From an uncultured Eubacteriales bacterium (lineage in GTDB: Bacteria > Bacillota > Clostridia > Oscillospirales > Acutalibacteraceae), in the NCBI GenBank assembly GCA_934464615.1, contig CAKSKA010000001.1, forward strand, positions 62,001 through 126,000: a stretch of DNA of 64,000 bases, given 5' to 3'. Below are positions 26,045 through 35,159 of the stretch, in pieces. Both the position numbers and the translations under genes were made by a program. Numbering within the stretch: the first letter of the stretch is position 1; every line of letters starts with the position of its first letter. The notes under the pieces are model-generated. The model was not told the DNA's origin. It saw only the letters and a program-made list of their open reading frames with translations, and ran no database searches.

Positions 26045-26052
26045 ACATTTAC

Positions 26053-26081
26053 TTGCAAAATATTTGTTATTTAAATATAAT
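26053..26081 (+). promoter_or_regulatory. Promoter of the RodA/FtsW-family gene
   Basis: TTGCAA (26053-26058), 17 bp, TATAAT (26076-26081), divergent from the tsaE promoter with 8 bp between the two -35 boxes. Confidence 0.75.
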
Positions 26082-26104
26082 GTTGTTAGAAAGGGGAGGA
26101 AAGC

Positions 26105-27238
26105 GTGAAAATTTTTTCGAGAATAGCAGATTATATACGCGAATGTGATAAAATACTTTTCATACTTTGCCTTTTTACTACAAGTTTCGGCTGTATGGCG
26201 GTTTTATCGGCAACACACTATACCGGCAAATACGGCCAGTTTTTAACGCAGGTAATTGCCATGTTGCTGGGACTCGGCATAGCGGTAGTAATATCACTGT
26301 TTAATTTTTCAACATTTATAAAATATTGGCCTTTGGCTGCGGCTATAGGTGTTATACCCGTAATACTTACATTTTTTATAGGCTACGCGCCGCCCGGCAC
26401 CGATGACAAGGCATGGCTGCTTATAGGCGGTATGTCTTTTCAGCCGTCGGAACTTATGAAAATAATGTTCCTTATTACATTCTCCGCACATCTTGAGGCG
26501 GTGAAAGACCGCATTAACGAATTGAAAGTACTTCTTCCCGTGTGTCTTCACGGATTTTTTCCGACATTGCTTATACATTTTCAGGGCGATGACGGAACAG
26601 CGGTTGTTTTTGCCGCTATGGCGCTCGGTATGCTTTGTGCGGCAGGCGTAAAGTTTAAATATTTTGCAATAGCTTTCGGCGCGTTGGTTGCATCGTCGCC
26701 GTTTATATACTTTTTTGTTATGAACGATGACCAACGTATGCGTATACTTTCCATGTTCAGCGCCCATAATGATATACAAAACGGCGGATACCAACAATAC
26801 AGGGGCAGTATGGCGCTTGCAAACGGCGGCTGGTTCGGACAGGGCTATTTAAAAGGTGAACTTACGCAGACAAACGGTGTTCCGGAAATGCACAACGATT
26901 TTATATTTGTATCTATAGGCGAGGAACTTGGATTTTTCGGTTGTGTTGCGGTCATTTTATTACTTGCGGCAATTTGCGTAAGGATACTTATGATAGCTAA
27001 AATGTGTTACCGCGATTCCGGCAAGTATATATGCGTAGGTATGTTTACCATGTTGCTGACGCATATTATAATAAATGTGGGAATGTGCCTGTCGACACTT
27101 CCCGTAATAGGCATTACGCTGCCGTTCTTTTCTGCGGGAGGTACATCGCTTTTGTGCTTGCTTGCCGGTATCGGCGTTGTTATGAGTGTTTATATGCATC
27201 GGTTTTCACGCACATCATCGCTTAAAGATATGATGTAA
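26105..27238 (+). CDS. SEDS-family peptidoglycan glycosyltransferase (RodA/FtsW type)
   Basis: A 377-residue, roughly ten-helix SEDS protein that polymerises lipid II in partnership with a class B penicillin-binding protein. Signature segments: 'SFQPSELMKIMFLI', 'FQGDDGTAVVF', 'LKGELTQTNGVPEMHNDFIF' (with the catalytic aspartate) and 'LPFFSAGGTSLL'. The GTG start follows GGGGAGGA. It resembles RodA more than FtsW in the 'PEMHNDFIF' loop; SpoVE cannot be excluded. It ends at a bidirectional terminator. Confidence 0.9.
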   Translation: MKIFSRIADYIRECDKILFILCLFTTSFGCMAVLSATHYTGKYGQFLTQVIAMLLGLGIAVVISLFNFSTFIKYWPLAAAIGVIPVILTFFIGYAPPGTDDKAWLLIGGMSFQPSELMKIMFLITFSAHLEAVKDRINELKVLLPVCLHGFFPTLLIHFQGDDGTAVVFAAMALGMLCAAGVKFKYFAIAFGALVASSPFIYFFVMNDDQRMRILSMFSAHNDIQNGGYQQYRGSMALANGGWFGQGYLKGELTQTNGVPEMHNDFIFVSIGEELGFFGCVAVILLLAAICVRILMIAKMCYRDSGKYICVGMFTMLLTHIIINVGMCLSTLPVIGITLPFFSAGGTSLLCLLAGIGVVMSVYMHRFSRTSSLKDMM

Positions 27239-27249
27239 AAAAGTTTAAA

Positions 27250-27284
27250 AAAATCAGTCTTTGCGTTATGCAAAGACTGATTTT
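27250..27284. terminator. Bidirectional terminator between the SEDS and CDF genes
   Basis: AAAATCAGTCTTTGC (27250-27264) pairs perfectly with 27270-27284 around GTTAT; A-rich on one side and T-rich on the other. Confidence 0.9.
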
Positions 27285-27291
27285 TTATTTA

Positions 27292-28467
27292 TCATATGTA
27301 CTCATTATCAAACGTAACTATACAGTTATAACCGGAATTTATTTCCTTTGCCGTACTGTTGATTTTCTCGCGCAGTTCGCCTTCGTCAAAAACCGTGCCG
27401 GCGGGTATTACAACATCAAAAATAAAGTTTGTATGGTGGTTGCCTTTAGGTGTCATACGAAAGTCATGCACGGAAATTGCAGGATCGATTTTTTTAAGAC
27501 CTTCAAGTATTGCGGCCTTTGTAACATTAATTTCCTCGTTGTCGGTTTCAATCGGATCCATATGTATAACAAGGTCTACACCCAGTTTTTCCTTAACAAG
27601 ACGTTCGCAAATATCTATTTTTTCGTGGCAGTCCACAATGTCAATATCTCTCGGAACTTCCACATGCACAGAGGCAAAGCACCTGTTGGGACCGTAACTG
27701 TGTATTATCAGGTCGTGTATGCCTAAAAATGTGCCGAAGGATAAAACGCAATTTTTAATATTTTGCGTAAGTTGTTTATCCGGCGGCGTGCCGAGTATTG
27801 TATCCATGGTCTCCTTGGAGGATTTTAATCCGGAAAAAAGTATAAACAGCGCAACGCCGATACCCATAACGGAGTCTAAATTAAATTTTATGTCGAATAT
27901 TTTTGAAGCACCGACCGAGATAAGTATTGCCGTTGTTGTTATGCAGTCGTTAATGCTGTCCTGTGCGGTGGCGGCAATGGCTTCGGAATTTATGCGTTTT
28001 GCCAATTTACCGTTAAACAGATACATTGCAAATTTTACGGCAACGGATAGGAAAAGTATCACTGCGGAAGCGGTTGTGTAAACCGGTGCGGACTCATTTT
28101 TTACAAGCGCCGTTACGGATTCTTTCATAAGTTCAAATCCTACAAGAAGAATGAGTAACGATACCAAAAATGCCGCAACGTACTCAATCCTGCCGTGTCC
28201 GTAAGGGTGACCTTTGTCTGCGGGTTTCCCCGCAATTTTAAACCCTAAAAACGTAATTACGGAAGAACCCATATCGGACAGATTGTTAAGACCGTCCGCA
28301 ACAATGGAAATACTTGATGAAACAATACCGACCGCAATTTTTAGGGTGCACAGCAGCAGGTTGCATATTATTCCGGTTATGCCGGAAATACTTCCGCATT
28401 TGTTACGCACTTTTTCTTCGGTAAGGCTTCCGTTTGCAGTTAGTTTTTTAAGCAGAAAATCTACCAT
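27292..28467 (-). CDS. Cation diffusion facilitator family transporter
   Basis: A 391-residue CDF exporter for divalent metals (Zn, Mn, Fe or Co). Six membrane helices carry the metal-site aspartates in 'SIVADGLNNLSDMGSS' and 'AQDSINDCITT' and the cytoplasmic entry 'GHPYGHGRIEY'. A C-terminal ferredoxin-like domain follows. The C-terminus is longer than in the shortest relatives. Its start codon overlaps the ddl stop (TAATG), so it is coupled to the cell-wall genes. Metal specificity cannot be assigned. Confidence 0.93.
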   Translation of the reverse strand: MVDFLLKKLTANGSLTEEKVRNKCGSISGITGIICNLLLCTLKIAVGIVSSSISIVADGLNNLSDMGSSVITFLGFKIAGKPADKGHPYGHGRIEYVAAFLVSLLILLVGFELMKESVTALVKNESAPVYTTASAVILFLSVAVKFAMYLFNGKLAKRINSEAIAATAQDSINDCITTTAILISVGASKIFDIKFNLDSVMGIGVALFILFSGLKSSKETMDTILGTPPDKQLTQNIKNCVLSFGTFLGIHDLIIHSYGPNRCFASVHVEVPRDIDIVDCHEKIDICERLVKEKLGVDLVIHMDPIETDNEEINVTKAAILEGLKKIDPAISVHDFRMTPKGNHHTNFIFDVVIPAGTVFDEGELREKINSTAKEINSGYNCIVTFDNEYI

Positions 28468-29648
28468 TAAAATTTGCTTCCCTTTGCTCCCTTTGTACCG
28501 AAGGATACGCCTGAGAGTATATTTGTTTTGATTGTAAATGTAAGATTGTCGCGCCTTCGCTGCCTTCTGAAAGCCAAGTCAATTAATTTATCTATCAATT
28601 TTTTATACGGTATGCCTGTGGCTTCCCATAAATAAAAGCTGAGGGAACCGGGGATTGTGTTTATTTCGTTTGCATATACGTTGCCTGTTTGCGTATCCAG
28701 CAAATAATCTATTCTTACAACGCCGTTACAGCCGAGCGTCTTAAATATTTTGCAGGAAAGGGCGCGTATTTCTTCGCTTTTTTCTTCGGGAATATCTGCC
28801 GGCAGACGCCTGCCGAGAGATGCCATACCTTTTTGCTTGCCCGAACCCAAATATTTGTCCTCGTATGAGAGGATTTCGTCATGCATTATCGGTTCTTCGC
28901 AAACGGATGCCGCACATTCGTCATCATCACCCACAACCGAGCAGTTTATTTCCCGCAGATTCATTATGGCTTTTTCCGCAAGTACGGTATCCGCAAAGGA
29001 AACCGCCAAATCTATTGCGTCAATAAGCGACTGCCTGTCGTGCGCTTTGGTAATTCCCACACTGGAGCCCAAATTTACCGGTTTTATTATTACGGGGTAA
29101 CCGATCTTGTCTTCAATCGCCTGCAGAACTTCTTCACGCTTTTCGCTGTAAACACGGGAAGAGAACTTAAAACAGGGAAGTACCGGCAGTCCTGCCGCCG
29201 ACAAAACATCCTTAAATATTGCTTTGTCCATACCTATTGCGGCGGATAAAATATTACATCCCACATACGGCAGTCCCAAAAATTCAAAATAACCCGCCAT
29301 TGTTCCGTCCTCGCAATTAGTGCCGTGCACTATCGGAAAAGCAACGTCTGTTATAACATCTTTCTTTTTTGAAAAAAGGCTGTTATTAAGGTAGGACATA
29401 TAAACCTTTCCGTCCCGCTTTACAAATGTTACGGGACTTAACTTTTTCATAAGGCGGGGCATATCACGGTATTCTTCAATTGTAAAAAGTGCGTCGGAAG
29501 TGTACATTTCTCCGGCTTTGGAAACATATACGGGTATAACGTCGTATTTGTTTGTATCAATCGCGCGCATTGCCTGAACGGCGGAAATAATGGATACCTC
29601 ATGTTCAACGGAACGGCATCCGAAAAATACAGCGATGGTGGTTTTCAT
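28467..29648 (-). CDS. ddl: D-alanine--D-alanine ligase
   Basis: A 393-residue ATP-grasp enzyme making the D-Ala-D-Ala dipeptide for peptidoglycan. 'FFGCRSVEHEVSII', 'IVHGTNCEDGTMAG', 'PVIIKPVNLGSSVGI', 'SYEDKYLGSG' and the metal-binding 'NEINTIPGSLSFYLWEATG' are intact. The tyrosine-containing 'SYEDKY' loop resembles D-Ala-D-Ala rather than VanA-type D-Ala-D-Lac ligases. A roughly 30-residue tail follows the usual end. Start at 29648 follows AGGAGAG. It lies 17 bp after the MurF-like gene. Confidence 0.93.
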   Translation of the reverse strand: MKTTIAVFFGCRSVEHEVSIISAVQAMRAIDTNKYDVIPVYVSKAGEMYTSDALFTIEEYRDMPRLMKKLSPVTFVKRDGKVYMSYLNNSLFSKKKDVITDVAFPIVHGTNCEDGTMAGYFEFLGLPYVGCNILSAAIGMDKAIFKDVLSAAGLPVLPCFKFSSRVYSEKREEVLQAIEDKIGYPVIIKPVNLGSSVGITKAHDRQSLIDAIDLAVSFADTVLAEKAIMNLREINCSVVGDDDECAASVCEEPIMHDEILSYEDKYLGSGKQKGMASLGRRLPADIPEEKSEEIRALSCKIFKTLGCNGVVRIDYLLDTQTGNVYANEINTIPGSLSFYLWEATGIPYKKLIDKLIDLAFRRQRRRDNLTFTIKTNILSGVSFGTKGAKGSKF

Positions 29649-29665
29649 AAAAATCTCTCCTATAA

Positions 29666-31243
29666 TCAATTAAGGTAATTGTCCGGTAAATCGTTTTCCA
29701 CAAGATAAACCGTATTTTCATCGGCAAAACCCGATAAAACCTGCAGCGCTTCGGCATAGCTTGAAACAACATGAACGCTGTCTTTCGGAAAATCGGTTGT
29801 GTTTATTGCATCACACATGGGCTTGCTGCGGTTTTGCCCTACAAGTATTATCTCGTCGCATACTTTTGTTGCCGCAAGTCCGAGTTTGTAGTTAAAATCG
29901 TACTCCTTATTGCCGAGTTCCACAAGACCGGGAGTGATTATAACCTTTTTCATATCGCCGAAATGGGATAAAACATTTACAGCTTCAATGCAGCCTTCGG
30001 GGTTTGCGTTGTAAGCGTCGTCTATCATAACGGCTTTGCATATTCCGGATTTAAGCTGCAGTCTGTGCTCGGTAGGCTCAAGACGGGATACGGCAAATTT
30101 TATATCCTCGTCCGTTACGCCCAGCACATGCGCGACAGCGGCCGCACCCGTTATATTTATAACATTATGCTTGCCCATAAGGCGTGTTGTTACGGGAATT
30201 TCGGTATCGGCAAGTTTTAATGTAAAGGAAGCGCCGTCCTTTGTATAACTTATGTTTGTTGCGGTATATTCGCCGTCGGAAATACCGTACTTTATAACCT
30301 GCTTTTGCCCAAGCCGTTTCGTAAGTTGTTCGGAATCGCCGTTTACAAATACTTTTCCGCCGTTTTTAATACATTCGTCATACAGCTCAAACTTTGTTTT
30401 AAATACGTTGTCAACCGTTCCGAATGTGTCAAGGTGCTGCGGACCTACAGCCGAAATAATACCTATTTTAGGATGAACAATATCGCATATTTCTTTTATA
30501 TCGCCGATATTTTTTGCGCCCATTTCACAAATAAATACCTGTGTTTGCGGACGTAAAGAACTCCTTACAGTACGGACAACACCCATGGTTGTATTGTAAC
30601 TTTTAGGTGTTGCCGCGACATTGAATTTTTCGCTGAGTATACGGGACAGAATAAACTTTGTTCCCGTTTTGCCGTAGCTGCCCGTAACGCCTATCGTTAA
30701 AAGTTCTGGCATGGATTGCACGGTTTTCTTCGCGTCGTTTATATAATGTGCGGCAACCGCTTTTTCAAACGGATACGTTACCGCCCAGCAAAGCAAAGTT
30801 AAAACGGGGGAGAACACGCCGAGGAAAATAAGCAGGGAAAAAGCCACACCCTGAATTACACCCGTCAGGTTCAATACAGTTGCGCACAATGCGGTTTGTA
30901 TTATAACCGCCGCTGCAAGCAGGCGTATAACACGTTTTGTAAATGCGAGCTTTTTTATTGATTTTTTTGCAGCCTTGACGGTAAAATACACTTGAGACGC
31001 AATAAACAGTATAATTATAAGCAGCTCAAGCAGCATGCTGTACTTAAATACTACCGACAGCGCGCAGAATATTGCGGTAAGCGCCAAAAGATTTGTAAAG
31101 TAAGAGTTGTACAGCCATTTTATGTAGCGTACCGGATAATACGAATTTTGCTGCAGCATTTGAAACTGCCTGTAAAGCGATGAAAGGGGAATTATTGCGG
31201 CTACTATACACGTTACCGTAAAAAGAACTGATTCTGTATGCAT
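29666..31243 (-). CDS. Membrane-anchored MurF-like ligase
   Basis: A 525-residue Mur ligase. The ATP-binding domain has the P-loop 'GVTGSYGKTGT' (185-195) and MurF's signature 'IDDAYNANPEG'; the C-terminal Mur domain follows. MurF joins D-Ala-D-Ala to UDP-MurNAc-tripeptide. Oddly, the usual soluble N-terminal substrate-binding domain is absent, replaced by about 180 residues with five membrane helices (near 5-25, 50-65, 70-88, 107-128, 132-155). The gene lies next to ddl, which supports a role in pentapeptide assembly, but substrate recognition must differ. It starts 10 bp after the alpha/beta hydrolase gene. Confidence 0.85.
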   Translation of the reverse strand: MHTESVLFTVTCIVAAIIPLSSLYRQFQMLQQNSYYPVRYIKWLYNSYFTNLLALTAIFCALSVVFKYSMLLELLIIILFIASQVYFTVKAAKKSIKKLAFTKRVIRLLAAAVIIQTALCATVLNLTGVIQGVAFSLLIFLGVFSPVLTLLCWAVTYPFEKAVAAHYINDAKKTVQSMPELLTIGVTGSYGKTGTKFILSRILSEKFNVAATPKSYNTTMGVVRTVRSSLRPQTQVFICEMGAKNIGDIKEICDIVHPKIGIISAVGPQHLDTFGTVDNVFKTKFELYDECIKNGGKVFVNGDSEQLTKRLGQKQVIKYGISDGEYTATNISYTKDGASFTLKLADTEIPVTTRLMGKHNVINITGAAAVAHVLGVTDEDIKFAVSRLEPTEHRLQLKSGICKAVMIDDAYNANPEGCIEAVNVLSHFGDMKKVIITPGLVELGNKEYDFNYKLGLAATKVCDEIILVGQNRSKPMCDAINTTDFPKDSVHVVSSYAEALQVLSGFADENTVYLVENDLPDNYLN

Positions 31244-31253
31244 TTTTACACCT

Positions 31254-32012
31254 CTAACCCAAAAAACTTTTTATAATGGCATTTGCCTCGTACGGCTTTT
31301 CGCAAAAGGAAAAATGGCCTGTATTTTTAATTACGCAAAGTCCGCAATCGGATATGCGGCCTTCCATTATTTCGGCATTCGCCAGCGGAGTGGCGGTATC
31401 TTTATCGCCCCATATAAGCAATGTGGGACATTTAATTTTGTCAAGTCTGTCCCGCAAATCGACATTAACTACGTTTACAAGCGTTTTCCTAAGCACCGGC
31501 GGTGCCGCATTGTAATCGGCAGAGCCGTAATGCCGCCTTGCTTTTTCAAGCAGATTTTCGGTTTTGTTTTTCCAGACGGGAACTGTTAAAACTTTTTTAA
31601 CGGTTTTAAAACTTTTTGCGCGCAGCTTCTGCTTCAGACTTTTTTTCGGAATAAGTCCCGCGCTGTCAAGCAATACAATTTTAGGCGGATTTATAAGCGA
31701 GTGCGTGACCATATAAAGTATTACCCTGCCGCCGTGGGAATGTCCAACAAGCACGGGGTTTTCAAGTTTTGCGAATTTTATAAATTCAAGTACAAAATTT
31801 GCATAGTCCCCAATCGTAAAAGGCTCTTTCATAACCTCGCTTGCTCCGCAACCGGGAAAATTAAGCGCAGTGCATCTGCATTTGTCCGCAAGCGCTGCCA
31901 TCATGCTTGTGTAAACCGCATAGGATGAACCCCAACCGTGCAAAAACAACACGTCTTTTCCGTTGCCCTGTACGGTGTATTCAGTTTTTAAACCGCATAT
32001 TTCCGCTACCAT
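31254..32012 (-). CDS. Alpha/beta-fold hydrolase
   Basis: A 252-residue hydrolase with the oxyanion region 'LFLHGWGSSYAVY', nucleophile elbow 'LVGHSHGGRVI' (Ser), the acid 'LIWGDKDTATPL' and the catalytic histidine in 'IKNTGHFSFCEKP'. Members act as esterases, lipases or peptidases; the substrate is unknown. It is first of the operon hydrolase-murF-like-ddl-CDF, so a cell-wall related role is possible. Confidence 0.88.
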   Translation of the reverse strand: MVAEICGLKTEYTVQGNGKDVLFLHGWGSSYAVYTSMMAALADKCRCTALNFPGCGASEVMKEPFTIGDYANFVLEFIKFAKLENPVLVGHSHGGRVILYMVTHSLINPPKIVLLDSAGLIPKKSLKQKLRAKSFKTVKKVLTVPVWKNKTENLLEKARRHYGSADYNAAPPVLRKTLVNVVNVDLRDRLDKIKCPTLLIWGDKDTATPLANAEIMEGRISDCGLCVIKNTGHFSFCEKPYEANAIIKSFLG

Positions 32013-32178
32013 ATAATGCCAACCTTATGTCATATTTAATTTATTATACCAAAAAAGAACAGAAAAAAGAAGAGTTATTTTAAAAAATGTTTCATAATTT
32101 TTTTATTAAATATATTTCAACTTTTATATATGTATACGATTTCTGATCGGCGTATGTAATGTTTCGGCAAAATATAAT

Positions 32179-32207
32179 TTGACAAAGAGGCGCCGGACGT
32201 ATATAAT
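32179..32207 (+). promoter_or_regulatory. murA promoter
   Basis: TTGACA (32179-32184), 17 bp, TATAAT (32202-32207): consensus sigma-A boxes. The 287-bp gap between the hydrolase gene and murA holds this promoter and otherwise A/T-rich sequence with no further recognisable feature. Confidence 0.85.
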
Positions 32208-32299
32208 TATTTTTGGTTTACATTTCTATGAAAACGAATCTGCAATTTGCAAATACTGTTTTTAAGAGGAATTTTAATTTAAAAAAAGGGGTGCAGCAG

Positions 32300-33580
32300 T
32301 TGGAAAAATTTATTGTTTCCGGCGGTAAAAAACTTTGCGGCAGCGTTAAAATAAGCGGCGCAAAAAATGCCGCTGTAGCTATATTGCCGGCTGTTCTTTT
32401 GGCCGACAGCCCCTGTGTTATAGAAAATTTGCCAGAAATATCGGACGTTACCTGCATTTGCGATGTACTTAAAAAGTTGGGCGCCGGTGTAAAATTTTTA
32501 AGCAATACCTGCGTGGAAATAGATCCTACAACGGTGAATACATTTACCGTAAATAAGGAAATGTCGCAGAGTATGCGTGCTTCAAGCTATTTTTTGGGCG
32601 CTTTGCTCGGCTCGGCAAACCGCGCGCGTGTGGCACCGCCCGGCGGATGTAATTTCGGCGTAAGACCTATTGACCAGCACATAAAGGGATTTGAAGCGCT
32701 CGGCGCCAAGGTTACAATAGAAAACGGAATGGTTGAGGCACGCACGCAGCGTCTCGGCGGCAGTTCGGTTTATTTGGATGTTGTGTCGGTAGGCGCTACC
32801 GTTAATATAATGTTGGCTGCCGTAAAAGCCAGAGGGGTTACCGTAATAGAAAACGCAGCGAGGGAACCGCATATTGTCGACCTTGCAAACTTTTTAAACT
32901 CAATGGGTGCCAACATAATGGGTGCCGGTACAAATGTTATTAAAATACGCGGTGTGGACGCGCTTCACGGTACTTCATACAGCATTATTCCCGACCAGAT
33001 AGAAGCAGGGACATATATGGTTGCCGCCGTTGCAACACGCGGCGATGTTATGATAAACAACGTTATACCGAAACACTTGGAGTCTATAATTGCAAAACTT
33101 ATAGAAGTAGGCGCAACTGTTGAGGAATTTGACGAAGCGGTGCATGTAAAAATGGATGCAAGACCGCGCAAATGTAATTTAAAAACCATGCCGCATCCCG
33201 GTTTCCCGACCGATATGCAGCCTCAGTTTGCCGCTATGCTCAGTATTGCGGAAGGGACAAGCATTGTGACAGAAGGCGTTTGGGATAACCGCTTTAGGTA
33301 TGTGGATCAACTCACACTTATGGGTGCCGATATTCAGGTGGACGGAAAAATGGCGGTTATAACGGGTGTTGAAAAACTTAATTCCGCACCGGTAAAGGCG
33401 GTTGATTTGCGTGCAGGCGCTGCAATGATAATTGCCGGACTTGTGGCGGACGGCACCACGGAAATTGAGGAAATTGTCCACATTGACAGAGGCTATGAGA
33501 ATGTTGTTGAAAAATTTACGGCTTTGGGTGCGGATATTAAACGCGTGGGCGATTCTTCGGCTTATAAAGATTTGGCTTAA
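32300..33580 (+). CDS. murA: UDP-N-acetylglucosamine 1-carboxyvinyltransferase
   Basis: A 426-residue enzyme catalysing the first committed step of peptidoglycan synthesis (enolpyruvyl transfer to UDP-GlcNAc). 'LCGSVKISGAKNAAVAILPA' and the fosfomycin-target cysteine loop 'APPGGCNFGVRPID' are present, followed by 'FPTDMQPQFAAML' and 'DLRAGAAMIIAGLVADG'. The TTG start at 32300 gives the usual N-terminus (M-EKFIVSGGKKL) and follows AAGGGGTG by about 8 nt; an in-frame 29-codon extension has no ribosome site. Stand-alone gene with its own terminator. Confidence 0.96.
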   Translation: MEKFIVSGGKKLCGSVKISGAKNAAVAILPAVLLADSPCVIENLPEISDVTCICDVLKKLGAGVKFLSNTCVEIDPTTVNTFTVNKEMSQSMRASSYFLGALLGSANRARVAPPGGCNFGVRPIDQHIKGFEALGAKVTIENGMVEARTQRLGGSSVYLDVVSVGATVNIMLAAVKARGVTVIENAAREPHIVDLANFLNSMGANIMGAGTNVIKIRGVDALHGTSYSIIPDQIEAGTYMVAAVATRGDVMINNVIPKHLESIIAKLIEVGATVEEFDEAVHVKMDARPRKCNLKTMPHPGFPTDMQPQFAAMLSIAEGTSIVTEGVWDNRFRYVDQLTLMGADIQVDGKMAVITGVEKLNSAPVKAVDLRAGAAMIIAGLVADGTTEIEEIVHIDRGYENVVEKFTALGADIKRVGDSSAYKDLA

Positions 33581-33589
33581 TGAATATCA

Positions 33590-33613
33590 AAAGGCTATCG
33601 TAAGATAGCCTTT
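33590..33613 (+). terminator. murA terminator
   Basis: AAAGGCTATC (33590-33599) pairs with GATAGCCTTT (33604-33613) around GTAA; short T run. Confidence 0.75.
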
Positions 33614-33659
33614 ATTACTTTAGTGTGTACACGGCAGATTGTGCAAAGGAGGAAGGATT

Positions 33660-34448
33660 TTGGCAAGGTTTTGCCCTTTTTTCAGCGGCAGCACGGGAAA
33701 TTGCTGCTTTGTGGGGGATAAGGAGTCCGGCGTGTTGGTAGACGCAGGCGTATCCGCAAAGCGGATTTTGACGGCAATGGACGAAAACGGTATATCAAAG
33801 GACAGCATAAAAGCCGTTTTTATTACGCACGAACACAACGACCATATAAAAGGCCTTGCGGTTCTTTCAAAAATTTTAAATGTTCCGGTGGTCGCTTCCG
33901 CGCAAACGCTGGACGCTGTCTTATCGGCAGTAAAAATGCCTTCCGGTGTTAAAATGCTGCAAATGGACAAGGATGAAATTGAGATGGGCGGCATTTGTGC
34001 CCGACGGTTTCCTACAAGCCACGATTGCGCCGGATCGGGCGGATATTCGTTTTTGCTGTCTGCAGGTCAGCGTATTTCGGTTTGTACGGACCTCGGCATT
34101 GTTACGGATGAAGTGCGTAAGGGTATTGCCGACAGCAATTTGGTAATGCTTGAATCCAACCATGATTTAAAAATGCTTAAAAACGGTCCGTATCCGCCGT
34201 TGCTTAAAGTAAGGGTAATGTCGGACAAAGGACATTTATCCAATAATGCGTGTGCGGCGGAACTGCCCGAACTGCTTAAAAACGGCACAACGCGTTTTGT
34301 TTTGGGACACATAAGCCGTCAAAACAATACGGTACAGCTTGCGCTTACCGCCGCCAAAGACGCCCTTACCGGAATAGCGGCAAAGCAGGATGAAGATTAC
34401 ATACTTACCGCAGCGCCTGCGGATGGGGGAAAGACTATATACATATGA
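33660..34448 (+). CDS. WalJ/YycJ-like metallo-beta-lactamase-fold hydrolase
   Basis: A 262-residue MBL-fold protein: 'PFFSGSTGNCCFVGD' start typical of YycJ/WalJ, zinc motif 'FITHEHNDHIKG', then 'PTSHDCAGSGGY', 'VCTDLG', 'LESNHDLKML' and 'GHLSNN...LGHISRQNN'. WalJ proteins are exonuclease-like enzymes linked to cell-wall homeostasis and DNA repair. The TTG start at 33660 follows AGGAGGAAG. Its stop overlaps the rlmH ATG by 4 bp, a common pairing in Firmicutes. Confidence 0.9.
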   Translation: MARFCPFFSGSTGNCCFVGDKESGVLVDAGVSAKRILTAMDENGISKDSIKAVFITHEHNDHIKGLAVLSKILNVPVVASAQTLDAVLSAVKMPSGVKMLQMDKDEIEMGGICARRFPTSHDCAGSGGYSFLLSAGQRISVCTDLGIVTDEVRKGIADSNLVMLESNHDLKMLKNGPYPPLLKVRVMSDKGHLSNNACAAELPELLKNGTTRFVLGHISRQNNTVQLALTAAKDALTGIAAKQDEDYILTAAPADGGKTIYI

Positions 34449-34927
34449 TTAAAGTTAAAATTATAGCAATGGGAAAACTTAAAGAGCAGTATTTGCTTGA
34501 CGCCGTTAAAGAATATGCAAAACGACTTTCGGCGTATTGCAAACTGGAAATAACCGAACTTAACCCCGCAAAATTGCCCGAAAATCCATCCGCCGCACAA
34601 ATTGCGGATGTGCTTAAAAAAGAGGAAGCCGCAATAACGGACAAAATCCCGTCGGGTGCGTTTGTAACAGCCTTGTGCATTGAAGGGAAAATGCTTACAA
34701 GCGAAGAATTTTCCGAAAAAATTACCGACAAAATCAACGACGGAACCGGCACGTTTGTATTTATTATAGGCAGCTCTTACGGCATTTCGGACGCAGTTAA
34801 AAACAAGGCGGATTTTAAACTTTCATTTTCGCGTATGACTTTTCCGCATCAAATGGCAAGGGTTATTTTGTGCGAACAACTGTACCGTGCTTTTAAAATA
34901 TCGCAGGGCTCGGCATACCATAAATAA
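34445..34927 (+). CDS. rlmH: 23S rRNA (pseudouridine-1915-N3)-methyltransferase RlmH
   Basis: A 160-residue SPOUT methyltransferase that modifies pseudouridine 1915 in helix 69 of 23S rRNA. It starts 'IKVKIIAMGKLKE' and has the knot 'FVFIIGSSYGISDAV' and the C-terminal 'SRMTFPHQMARVILCEQLYRAFKISQGSAYHK'. Length is standard. Coupled to the MBL gene by a 4-bp overlap. Confidence 0.97.
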   Translation: MIKVKIIAMGKLKEQYLLDAVKEYAKRLSAYCKLEITELNPAKLPENPSAAQIADVLKKEEAAITDKIPSGAFVTALCIEGKMLTSEEFSEKITDKINDGTGTFVFIIGSSYGISDAVKNKADFKLSFSRMTFPHQMARVILCEQLYRAFKISQGSAYHK

Positions 34928-34944
34928 AAATATGCAAAAAGTAC

Positions 34945-34973
34945 TTGACCGAAAGGGTGTATTGTGATATAAT
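34945..34973 (+). promoter_or_regulatory. rpmG-secE-nusG promoter
   Basis: TTGACC (34945-34950), 17 bp, TATAAT (34968-34973). Transcription would start near 34980, giving a leader of about 180 nt before rpmG. Confidence 0.8.
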
Positions 34974-34979
34974 TACTTT

Positions 34980-35159
34980 ACCTCTAAAGGTCTTTTTTTT
35001 TGCAAATAAAATAAGACTGCAAGCGTTTTTTACACATTTTGTGTGTGCTTTACCGGTGCGGCGCAATATGCGGTGTTTCGGTCAAAATGTGTCGATCGCT
35101 GAGGGAGGCTGTTTACCTTAACGGGTAAAAATAAATTCCGTAAAACGGGAGGTGCCGTC
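34980..35159 (+). promoter_or_regulatory. Structured 5' leader of the rpmG-secE-nusG transcript
   Basis: A perfect 9-bp stem ACACATTTT (35032-35040) / AAAATGTGT (35084-35092) encloses an inner ACCG/CGGT stem (35052-35055, 35079-35082). A small hairpin with a long T run (34980-35001) precedes it. TTTACC/GGGTAAA and CCGT/ACGG hairpins follow, close to the ribosome site. No known riboswitch or r-protein leader was recognised, so function is unassigned. Confidence 0.45.

Noticed and set aside
28467..29648. VanA-type D-Ala-D-Lac ligase instead of Ddl
   Set aside because: The 'SYEDKY' substrate loop and lack of vanH or vanX neighbours favour an ordinary D-Ala-D-Ala ligase.
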